In this document: one piece after another, positions 16,414 to 23,516 of the stretch
How positions within the stretch are numbered: the stretch's first letter is position 1
Layout: the number at the start of each line of letters is the position of its first letter
Origin: Desulfamplus sp.
GTDB taxonomy: Bacteria > Desulfobacterota > Desulfobacteria > Desulfobacterales > Desulfobacteraceae
DNA length: 60,786 bases
Direction: 5' to 3'
Assembly (NCBI GenBank): GCA_015232455.1
Contig: JADFZQ010000021.1
Coordinates: 1-60,786 of the forward strand
Program-made: the position numbers and the translations under genes
Notes under the pieces: model-generated
What the model was told of the DNA's origin: nothing
Database searches by the model: none
The model's input: only the letters and a program-made list of their open reading frames with translations

Positions 16414-18150
16414 TTATAAAAGACTCTCAAATATATGATACTCTTCAATATGGTATTGTGGCTCAGGATATATTGCAATGGGCATACCAAATTTTGCCTC
16501 TAAAGATGTTATTAGGTGTTTTTCCTCTCCATGCAATAATTGAGCTATCTCAGGGTGGACTTTAACAGTAAAGCGGTTACCCATAATATCAGTTGCCTCA
16601 TTTAATAGGTCTCTATGAATTTTATGGCATATTGATTTCCCAGAGAGAAGCATACCATCGCCTGCACAATAAAAACAGGGTTCACATAAAGTGCGGGTAA
16701 GATTTTTTCTAACCCTTTTACGTGTCATCTGAACAAGCCCTAACTCAGATAGAGGAAGGACATTGGTCTGACTTTTATCCTTTTTTAGAGCATCTATGAG
16801 ATGAGACATCACCTTCTCTTTGTGATGACTCTTTTTCATGTCAATAAAATCAATAATTATAATACCACCAATATTGCGAAGCCTTATCTGATAGGCGATC
16901 TCTTTAACAGCTTCAAGATTAGTTTTTAAGATCGTCTCCTCAAAATTATGTTTTCCAACATATTTACCAGTATTTACATCAATTGCCACTAATGCCTCTG
17001 TCTGTTCAATGATGATATATCCACCAGATTTAAGCCACACCTTTTTTTTTAAAGCCCTTGCAATATCTCCTTCAATATTATAGGCATCAAATATAGGTTC
17101 TGCTCCCGTGTAAAGCTCAACAGAGACTCTAAGATCAGGCATTAGCTTGTCTAAAAAATGGACAACACTCTCATACCCTTCTCTTGAATCAATAATCAAT
17201 CTATCAGCTTCGTCTGAGAGTAAATCTCTTACTGCACGAAAAGTTACTGTCAAATCTCTATAAACTAAAGATGGAGCTGATGCTGTTTTGCCTCTCTTCT
17301 GAATATCTTCCCATGTTTTAGTAAGAAACGCTATTTCTCGCTCTAACCTATTTGTTTTTATTCCTTGAGCCGCTGTCCTAAATATATATCCAAAGTTGTC
17401 TTTCCTTATTGATGTGAGAAGCTCTTTTAGGCGAATACGCTCCTTTTCATCATCAATTCTTTTAGATATACCAATGTGATCAACCGTAGGCATAAGAACC
17501 ATGAATCTACCCGGAAGAGATATATGAGTTGTTACTCTGGGACCCTTCGAACCCATTGAAGATTTTGCAACTTGAACCAAAATCTCCTGTCCCTCAGTTA
17601 TAAGCTCGTCAATTGGGGAATCTTCTGCCAAATAGGGTTTCCAATTATACACAGATGTGCTATTTTTCCAATTTGTGGAATTCTTCCAATCTTGTCCCCC
17701 TTTAGAACTTGATAAGTTTTTCCAATTTGATGAGCTTTTCCAGTTTGATGAGGTAGTCAACTTTTGAAGCTCTTTTTTATTTTCCCTTACATTAACTATT
17801 ATTGCTTTATCATCAATAATATCTGTTCCCATATCTTCAGAAGAATCTTGATCCCCTGATTCTGATTCATCTTGGTCTATCTCTGCCTCTTGTTCAAACC
17901 TTCTGGCAAGATCATCAAATGTATTATCTAAAATATCATCTACATAAAGAAACGCTGATTGGTTAAGTCCAATATCAACAAATGCAGCCTGCATACCAGG
18001 AAGAACTCTTTGCACTCTTCCTTTATAGATATTACCTGTAATGTTGGACTCATCGCCTCTTTCGATAAATAGTTCTACAATAGTTCCATTTTCTAAAACA
18101 GCCACACGAGTCTCGTGGGCTGCTGCATTTACAACAAGTTCTTTTAGCAT
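16414..18150 (-). CDS. rng: Ribonuclease G/E family endoribonuclease
   Basis: This 578-residue single-strand endoribonuclease works in rRNA maturation and mRNA decay. Residues 1-75 are the first half of an S1 RNA-binding domain (KGRVQRVLPGMQAAFVDIG). An insertion follows: an acidic segment at 85-115, then a Trp-repeat with NWK or DWK motifs at about 135-172. The S1 domain resumes near 185. The DNase-I-like catalytic part has its Mg-binding Asp residues in VAIDVNTGKYVG and IIIIDFIDM. The zinc-link cysteines are in CEPCFYC. It is RNase G-like in lacking the long RNase E degradosome tail. The radical-SAM gene lies 73 nt upstream on the same strand, a pairing seen in many bacteria. Confidence 0.93.
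   Translation of the reverse strand: MLKELVVNAAAHETRVAVLENGTIVELFIERGDESNITGNIYKGRVQRVLPGMQAAFVDIGLNQSAFLYVDDILDNTFDDLARRFEQEAEIDQDESESGDQDSSEDMGTDIIDDKAIIVNVRENKKELQKLTTSSNWKSSSNWKNLSSSKGGQDWKNSTNWKNSTSVYNWKPYLAEDSPIDELITEGQEILVQVAKSSMGSKGPRVTTHISLPGRFMVLMPTVDHIGISKRIDDEKERIRLKELLTSIRKDNFGYIFRTAAQGIKTNRLEREIAFLTKTWEDIQKRGKTASAPSLVYRDLTVTFRAVRDLLSDEADRLIIDSREGYESVVHFLDKLMPDLRVSVELYTGAEPIFDAYNIEGDIARALKKKVWLKSGGYIIIEQTEALVAIDVNTGKYVGKHNFEETILKTNLEAVKEIAYQIRLRNIGGIIIIDFIDMKKSHHKEKVMSHLIDALKKDKSQTNVLPLSELGLVQMTRKRVRKNLTRTLCEPCFYCAGDGMLLSGKSICHKIHRDLLNEATDIMGNRFTVKVHPEIAQLLHGEEKHLITSLEAKFGMPIAIYPEPQYHIEEYHIFESLL
17640..17758. repeat. Imperfect in-frame repeat encoding NWK motifs in rng
   Basis: Variants of TTTCCAATTTG (minus strand CAAATTGGAAA) recur about six times in this segment and encode repeated Asn-Trp-Lys or Asp-Trp-Lys units. 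It lies within the S1-domain insertion of RNase G. Confidence 0.7.
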
Positions 18151-18223
18151 ACTATTAAATCTTGATCTTTAAATTATAGGTGATAGAGAAAATCTTAATC
18201 TCCTCACATGGTTAAAAAGTATT

Positions 18224-21200
18224 TTAAGCTGATTTGAGTTTAACAATATCTGCTGAACGAAGAACATTATCAGGCACTTTAAACACCTCAGTTAATATTT
18301 CAGATGGTCTTATGGTTCGTTGAAGATCGTTTTTTAGAGTCATCTCAAGTTGAGTATAATCTAATTCTACCGCTAAATCATCTTTATCTTTTGCGGTTAG
18401 CCCATCTTTATCTTTTGTTATTAGCCCATCTTTATGTTTTACGTTTGACTCTTCTTGCTTGGTCTTAATTTTTGTATTTCCAGAACTAATTAGTTTAATT
18501 TTTTCTGTTACCTTTCTTAAATCTGTAGTTCTCTGAATACCCTTAAAACTTAGTTTATCCACAACATACTCTGACAAAGTCATAAATTCATCTATATCCT
18601 GTTCCGTGATAGAAAAATTTTTGAGTCTAATTTGATATGAGATAGATAAGTTAGTCTCTTTCTGATTTTCTTCTCTAATGTCTTTATTTACATCTGGGTT
18701 TGCTTTATTCACATCTGAGTTTTTCTTTAAATCTTTTGAATAAACAGAGCGTGTAATTGTTATTGTTCTGGGCAACACATCGTTAAGTTTTTTCACAATA
18801 TCATCTGGTTTTATAAAAGATTGTTGTGATGCAGCAGGTCTATTTTCGGATAAAGTTGATTGTTCTAAAATATTTACTTGATCTGAAAGATTTACCTGTA
18901 TTGAAAAAAACTCCTCTTCGCTCTCCATACCAACAGGCAAAGGGTTATCGAAAGAGATTTTCATTACTGGGCTAAAACCTGTGGAGTATTTAACCTCTAA
19001 ACCAGCTCTTCTGATTGCTCGCCTGATTATTTTGGCAAGTTCAAGATGCCCAAAGTGTTTTGCCTTACCAAGTTTTGAGTAGAAGATGGTAAGTTTTGAG
19101 TAATTCCCATTATTTTCAACATTTTTCTTATTATCAAGATATTTAAATTTTATTGGATTTTCTTTTCTACTTTGAAGGTCATTATCTGGCATTTGACTAT
19201 GTTCTATATTTTCAGGCTCTTGAACTTGACTTGTAGTATCTGCATTACTCTTAAAAAGAATAGGCTGTATTTTTTTAAAATCACAAATTCCACAACCTAT
19301 GCAGCCATGTTCTCTACAATCTTGGGTAAGTTCAGAAGCCATTGCCTTATCAAATTCATCTCTTATAAATTTATCTGAGATGCCACAATCAATATGAGAC
19401 CAAGGCAGAACCTCATCTTTTGCACGTTCACGAGTAGTATAAAAATATGGATCAACGCCACACTCATCAAAGGCTTGCTCCCACAGATCGAATCGGAACA
19501 TATCTGACCAACCATCTAATCGGCAACCTACCTCCCAAGCCTTTACAAGAACGCTTGATAACCTACGATCTCCTCTTGCCCATACTCCTTCAAGCAGGCT
19601 CATCTTTGGGTGCTGCCATTTAATATTGATACCAGGGTGTCTTAGTGTTTGCCTAAGAAAATTTAAGTTTTCCATTGCCTTGTCAGGATGGATTTGAGAA
19701 CATCTTTCAAATGGTGTATGAGCTTTAGGTATAAAAGATGCAAAACTTATATTGATGGTGCTGTTACCTTTTCCAGTAGTTTTGATTTTAGCAAGCCTTT
19801 TTGCCATATCTGCAATTGCTTGAATATCTTCAATCGTTTCAGTAGGAAGTCCATTCATAAAATAGAGCTTAATATTTCGCCAGCCCAATTCAAAAGCACT
19901 TTTTACTGTCGTAAAAATATCCTCTTCAGTGATATTTTTATTTATAACATCTCGAAGTCTTTGAGAGCCAGCTTCTGGTGCAATTGTAAATCCAGTTTTC
20001 TTAACTTTTTTAATTATTTTCATCAAAGGCGAGGTAAGTTTGCCAGCACGCACAGAGGGTAAAGAGATTGATATACAGTGTCCAGTGTTTATTGCCATAA
20101 GCTCTTCCATAAGTTCTGCAAGATTGCTGTAATCACCTGTGCTTAATGAAAGAAGCGAAAGATCACTATAACCTGTATTTTTTAAAGATTCTTTAGCTAT
20201 TTCTACAAGCTCATTAACAGAACGCTCCCTAACAGGTCTGTAAATCATGCCTGCTTGGCAGAATCGACACCCTCTTGAGCAACCTCTTGCAATCTCAAGA
20301 CGTAAGCGATCATGAACTGGCTTTCCAAATGGCACAACTGGCGAAGTTGGAAATGGTTCTGTTGAAATATCAGGAAGAATTGCCCTTTTAATCCTTGTAT
20401 ATTCAGGGTAAATAGGCTCAAGGTGCTGGATTAATTTTGTTTGATCGGATTTTGCAGGCTTATAGATTGGTTTAAAAAAAGAAGGGACATAAACCCCGTC
20501 TATTTTAGAGAGCATTTTAAGCAAACTCTTTTTGTCGCAAACTCCTATCTTTTTTTCAGAGTTATTAGTTTGATTTTTGCTTCTATTTTTCTCATCTTTC
20601 CATTTGATAAACGCTTGAGCAATTTCAAGAACTGCCTTTTCTCCATCACCAATTACAAAAGCATCAAAAAAATCGGCTAATGGCTCTGGATTAAAGGCAC
20701 ATGGACCACCTGCGATTATAAGGGGAAAAGAGCATATAGTAGAATTTAGATTGTTGGAGTCTGCATTTTTAGAATCTACACTTTTGGTAATAGCTATATC
20801 AGAGAATAACTCTCTATCTTTGGCATGAAATGGGATTCCAGCAAGATTTAACATCGTTAAAATATTTGTGAAGTTAAGCTCGTAGAGCAGGCTGAATCCA
20901 ACTATATCAAAGGATTTAAGAGCAATTTCAGACTCTAAAGAGAATAGATGTGTATTCTTTTCCCGCAAAATCTTCTCCATATCAGGAGCTGGGGTGAAGA
21001 ATCTTTCTGCGGCTATATTTTCTTGCTGGTTCAATATAGTGTATAGAATTTGCATTCCAAAATGAGATGTACCAATCTCATAAAGATCAGGAAATGCAAG
21101 GGCGAATTTAAGATCAACTTTTGAAAGGTCCTTTTTGATGCTATTTGCTTCACAACCAAGATAGCGACTTGGCATCTCCACAAATGGGAGGATTTCTTGA

Positions 21201-21241
21201 ATATTTATTTTGTCCATGATAGAAATATTTAATAATTCCAT
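18224..21241 (-). CDS. Large B12-binding-type radical SAM protein fused to DUF2344 domain
   Basis: This 1005-residue protein combines an N-terminal cobalamin-binding-like region (about 40-250), a radical-SAM core with the 4Fe-4S motif CSRGCRFC (Cys321, Cys325, Cys328), a further cysteine cluster CREHGCIGCGIC near residue 655, and a C-terminal DUF2344 domain (about 730-1000). This is the family known as TIGR03960 fused to TIGR03936. The substrate is not established to my knowledge; the recurring neighbourhood with RNase G suggests an RNA- or translation-related role. Asn/Lys/Asp-rich insertions occur near 150-170, 215-235 and 690-715, and a 24-bp tandem repeat lies near the C-terminus. Starts at 21241 or the internal ATG at 21217 are both possible; neither has a good ribosome site. 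Confidence 0.9.
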   Translation of the reverse strand: MELLNISIMDKINIQEILPFVEMPSRYLGCEANSIKKDLSKVDLKFALAFPDLYEIGTSHFGMQILYTILNQQENIAAERFFTPAPDMEKILREKNTHLFSLESEIALKSFDIVGFSLLYELNFTNILTMLNLAGIPFHAKDRELFSDIAITKSVDSKNADSNNLNSTICSFPLIIAGGPCAFNPEPLADFFDAFVIGDGEKAVLEIAQAFIKWKDEKNRSKNQTNNSEKKIGVCDKKSLLKMLSKIDGVYVPSFFKPIYKPAKSDQTKLIQHLEPIYPEYTRIKRAILPDISTEPFPTSPVVPFGKPVHDRLRLEIARGCSRGCRFCQAGMIYRPVRERSVNELVEIAKESLKNTGYSDLSLLSLSTGDYSNLAELMEELMAINTGHCISISLPSVRAGKLTSPLMKIIKKVKKTGFTIAPEAGSQRLRDVINKNITEEDIFTTVKSAFELGWRNIKLYFMNGLPTETIEDIQAIADMAKRLAKIKTTGKGNSTINISFASFIPKAHTPFERCSQIHPDKAMENLNFLRQTLRHPGINIKWQHPKMSLLEGVWARGDRRLSSVLVKAWEVGCRLDGWSDMFRFDLWEQAFDECGVDPYFYTTRERAKDEVLPWSHIDCGISDKFIRDEFDKAMASELTQDCREHGCIGCGICDFKKIQPILFKSNADTTSQVQEPENIEHSQMPDNDLQSRKENPIKFKYLDNKKNVENNGNYSKLTIFYSKLGKAKHFGHLELAKIIRRAIRRAGLEVKYSTGFSPVMKISFDNPLPVGMESEEEFFSIQVNLSDQVNILEQSTLSENRPAASQQSFIKPDDIVKKLNDVLPRTITITRSVYSKDLKKNSDVNKANPDVNKDIREENQKETNLSISYQIRLKNFSITEQDIDEFMTLSEYVVDKLSFKGIQRTTDLRKVTEKIKLISSGNTKIKTKQEESNVKHKDGLITKDKDGLTAKDKDDLAVELDYTQLEMTLKNDLQRTIRPSEILTEVFKVPDNVLRSADIVKLKSA
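18373..18443. repeat. 24-bp tandem repeat, about three units, in radical SAM gene
   Basis: Three consecutive units share CATCTTTATCTTTTG-like cores at a 24-bp period. On the minus strand they encode KDGLITKD, KDGLTAKD and KDDLAVE. A simple tandem expansion inside the DUF2344 region is the likely origin. Confidence 0.75.
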
Positions 21242-21330
21242 ATTATTGTTATTAATTTTTGATAAATTTTAACTTATCTCATTTTAGCCTAAATAAAGCA
21301 AATTTTAATTTAAACAGGTAAAAATTTGAA

Positions 21331-21414
21331 GTTGCCCAAACTATATTGAAAATCTTCAAAGTTAGTATCTAAAATTTATTTCAGATACTAACTTGCCCAA
21401 ACTCTACATATAAT
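21331..21414 (+). promoter_or_regulatory. Inverted and direct repeats overlapping a candidate promoter before tatA/B
   Basis: A perfect 11-bp inverted repeat (AGTTAGTATCT at 21360-21370, AGATACTAACT at 21383-21393) is flanked by two copies of TTGCCCAAACT (21332-21342 and 21393-21403). A perfect -10 hexamer TATAAT lies at 21409-21414. The right arm falls where a -35 would be. This looks like an operator/promoter for the tat genes, or possibly the divergent radical-SAM gene. The regulator is unknown. Confidence 0.45.
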
Positions 21415-21500
21415 TTATAAAGAGGCTCAATTTAAAAGGGTCTCATGGAAAAGAGATCAATATAAAAAAATTAAGAAGCTATAAATTAAGGAGTTTTATT

Positions 21501-21914
21501 ATGTTTGGTTTAGGAATGCCTGAAATATTGCTTATTCTGGCTATTGCTTTAATGGTTATTGGTCCTAAAAAATTACCTGATCTTGCAAAATCTTTAGGTC
21601 GTGCTTTAGGAGAGTTCAAAAGAGCTGCACAAGATTTTAAAAATAGTATTGATTTAGATACCACTGTTAAGGAGTTTAATGAGCCTGTTAAAAACATTAA
21701 GGAGATTAAGACAGATATTAAAAATTTTTCAGACCCGTTAAATAATGCTATAAAAGAGCCTACACAAATAAAAGAACCTGTTCAGGCAAAAGAGACATTA
21801 TATAATCAAGAAGCAGTAAAAAAAGAAGAAGAGACAGAGAATAAAACAATAGAGGAAAAGAAAACTAAATTAGATAAAAATGATGATTTGCAATCATCTA
21901 ATGTTCATAAATAA
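21501..21914 (+). CDS. Sec-independent protein translocase TatA/TatB family
   Basis: This 137-residue protein has the TatA/B layout: a short N-terminal stretch (FGLGMPEILLILAIALMVIGPKKLPDLAKSLG) giving one membrane helix, the hinge Gly-Pro, then an amphipathic helix and a charged tail. The length and the Glu at position 8 favour TatB over TatA, but in many Desulfobacterota one protein serves both functions. The tail is Lys/Glu-rich and low complexity. The start at 21501 follows TAAGGAG. tatC begins 15 nt downstream, so the two form an operon. The complex exports folded cofactor-bearing proteins with twin-arginine signals. Confidence 0.92.
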   Translation: MFGLGMPEILLILAIALMVIGPKKLPDLAKSLGRALGEFKRAAQDFKNSIDLDTTVKEFNEPVKNIKEIKTDIKNFSDPLNNAIKEPTQIKEPVQAKETLYNQEAVKKEEETENKTIEEKKTKLDKNDDLQSSNVHK

Positions 21915-21929
21915 GGATATAAAGTAAAA

Positions 21930-22724
21930 ATGACGGATAGAGAAGAAGATAGGCTACCTTTTACAGAACATCTCTCCGAGTTACGTGACAGATTGATTCG
22001 CTGCTTTATAGCTGTCTTTGTTGGGTTCATTGTTGCGTATTTTTTTAAGGAAAGATTATTTGATATTCTTAATGCTCCTCTTGTAAAGGTTATGGGTAGC
22101 GAAACCAAAATGATCTTTACAGGTCTTCCAGAAGCCTTTTTTACCTACATGAAACTCTCTTTTCTTGCTGGTATAGTGCTTGCAACTCCTGTTCTTTTTT
22201 ATGAATTTTGGATGTTTATATCTCCAGGACTTTACCGTGATGAAAAAAAATTCCTTATACCCGCTATATTTTTATCCTTGTTTTTTTTCATTGCTGGTTC
22301 AAGTTTTGGATATTTTGTTGTTTTTCCTTATGGTTTTGAGTTTTTATTGAGCTTTGCTTCAGAAAATATACAATCAATGCCGTCAATGAAGGAGTACTTA
22401 AGTTTTTCTTCAAAGATGCTTTTAGCATTTGGATTTGTTTTTGAGCTGCCTCTTGTTCTAACTTTAATGGCACGGATGGGACTTGTTACTGTTGAGTTCC
22501 TAAAAAAAAACAGAAAATATGCGGTTCTAATAATTTTTATAGTTGCAGCGATTATAACCCCAGGACCAGATGTTATTAGTCAGGTTATGATGGCTGTGCC
22601 GCTTATGTTTTTATATGAACTAAGTATTCTTGGTGCAAAATTATTTGGTAAGAGACATGATACTAAAGATGGGGAACAAGAAGAAGAACAAGGCAATGAA
22701 GAGCAAGAAAATATTGATAAATGA
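21930..22724 (+). CDS. tatC: Sec-independent protein translocase TatC
   Basis: This 264-residue polytopic protein is full length for TatC, the receptor for twin-arginine signal peptides. It begins with the family's FTEHLSELRDRLI, has six predicted membrane helices, and includes the conserved FYEFWMFISPGL and the late ITPGPDVISQ. The C-terminal 30 residues are an acidic, low-complexity tail (EEEQGNEEQEN). It sits 15 nt after the TatA/B gene. Confidence 0.96.
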   Translation: MTDREEDRLPFTEHLSELRDRLIRCFIAVFVGFIVAYFFKERLFDILNAPLVKVMGSETKMIFTGLPEAFFTYMKLSFLAGIVLATPVLFYEFWMFISPGLYRDEKKFLIPAIFLSLFFFIAGSSFGYFVVFPYGFEFLLSFASENIQSMPSMKEYLSFSSKMLLAFGFVFELPLVLTLMARMGLVTVEFLKKNRKYAVLIIFIVAAIITPGPDVISQVMMAVPLMFLYELSILGAKLFGKRHDTKDGEQEEEQGNEEQENIDK

Positions 22725-22738
22725 TAGGTTTTTTATCA

Positions 22739-22766
22739 TTGACATGCTTAAACACCATATTATAAT
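22739..22766 (+). promoter_or_regulatory. Consensus sigma-70 promoter of the cytochrome c3 gene
   Basis: TTGACA at 22739-22744 and TATAAT at 22761-22766 are both perfect hexamers separated by 16 nt. The transcript would start near 22773, leaving a leader of about 135 nt. The leader contains the hairpin GTCAGG (22831-22836) with CCTGAC (22852-22857). It fits strong constitutive expression of an abundant periplasmic cytochrome. Confidence 0.75.
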
Positions 22767-22906
22767 AGCTCTCCAAACTATAGAGTTAGAGTAGATTAAG
22801 CTGCAAAGTACATATTAAATTAGAGTTGTTGTCAGGTAGTTTGGGATGCTCCCTGACGTATTTGGATAAAGTAAAAATATTATTAACTGTTAAAGGAGTA
22901 AGGAAA

Positions 22907-23362
22907 ATGAGTAAAAGATTTATTACGTTGATGTTGGCTATTGGTGTTGCTCTTCTTTTTGCTGCGACCTATATTTATGCTGGAACAGCGGTTCAGGACG
23001 CATTTAAGATGGAGACAAAAGAGTACGCAAAACACACAAAAGGTTTAGTTGAGTTCACTCATAAAAAACATACTGAAGATCATAAAATTGCTTGCGGTGA
23101 ATGCCACCATGATGATAAGGGGAAAGCCCTTGAGCTTAAAGCAGGTGATGATGTTCAAAAATGTGTAGCTTGCCATAAAGAGACTGGTAAAGCTCCAGAA
23201 GGTGAGAAACTTGCCAAAAAAGAGAAAATTGTAAAATACCACAAAGAGGCTCTTCATGCAAACTGCATTGACTGCCACAAAGCTTCTAACAAAAAAGCTG
23301 GTGATCCAACAGGTAAAAAACCAGCCCCTACATCATGTAATGATTGCCATCCCAAAAAATAA
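22907..23362 (+). CDS. Tetraheme cytochrome c3 (class III), periplasmic
   Basis: The ATG at 22907 follows AAGGAGTAAGGA and gives 151 residues; the longer frame from 22826 would destroy the signal peptide. Residues 1-25 are a Sec signal (SKRF, hydrophobic core, cleavage after YAG). Four c-type heme sites are present: CGECH (63-67), CVACH (86-90), CIDCH (120-124) and CNDCH (144-148). Extra histidines such as His52 and His55 in FTHKKH suit bis-His ligation. Cytochrome c3 passes electrons between periplasmic hydrogenases or formate dehydrogenases and transmembrane complexes in sulfate reducers. It is a single-gene unit with its own strong promoter. Confidence 0.93.
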   Translation: MSKRFITLMLAIGVALLFAATYIYAGTAVQDAFKMETKEYAKHTKGLVEFTHKKHTEDHKIACGECHHDDKGKALELKAGDDVQKCVACHKETGKAPEGEKLAKKEKIVKYHKEALHANCIDCHKASNKKAGDPTGKKPAPTSCNDCHPKK

Positions 23363-23378
23363 TATTACATAAAAATGA

Positions 23379-23406
23379 ACAACCCTCACCGCAATGTGGG
23401 GGTTGT
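23379..23406 (+). terminator. Hairpin downstream of cytochrome c3
   Basis: ACAACCCTCAC (23379-23389) pairs with GTGGGGGTTGT (23396-23406) with one mismatch. There is no U tract, so it may act as a 3' stabiliser as much as a terminator. It begins 16 nt past the stop. Confidence 0.55.
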
Positions 23407-23516
23407 AAGTAATCCAATCCGATCTAAACAAGATCGCCCTCTACCAAGCTCAAACCAATCAAACTAAAATACTACCATTCCAGATAGCAGAAAATTATAA
23501 CACCAGAATCCTTAAC

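Noticed and set aside
19688-20062. 124-residue plus-strand frame inside the radical-SAM gene
   Set aside because: Shadow of the conserved radical-SAM core; no start signal and no known motif.
18224-21241. Radical-SAM/DUF2344 fusion as a new protein architecture
   Set aside because: The fusion is an established family arrangement and not new here.
22826-22906. Longer N-terminus for cytochrome c3
   Set aside because: It would bury the Sec signal behind 27 residues; the ATG at 22907 has a strong ribosome site.
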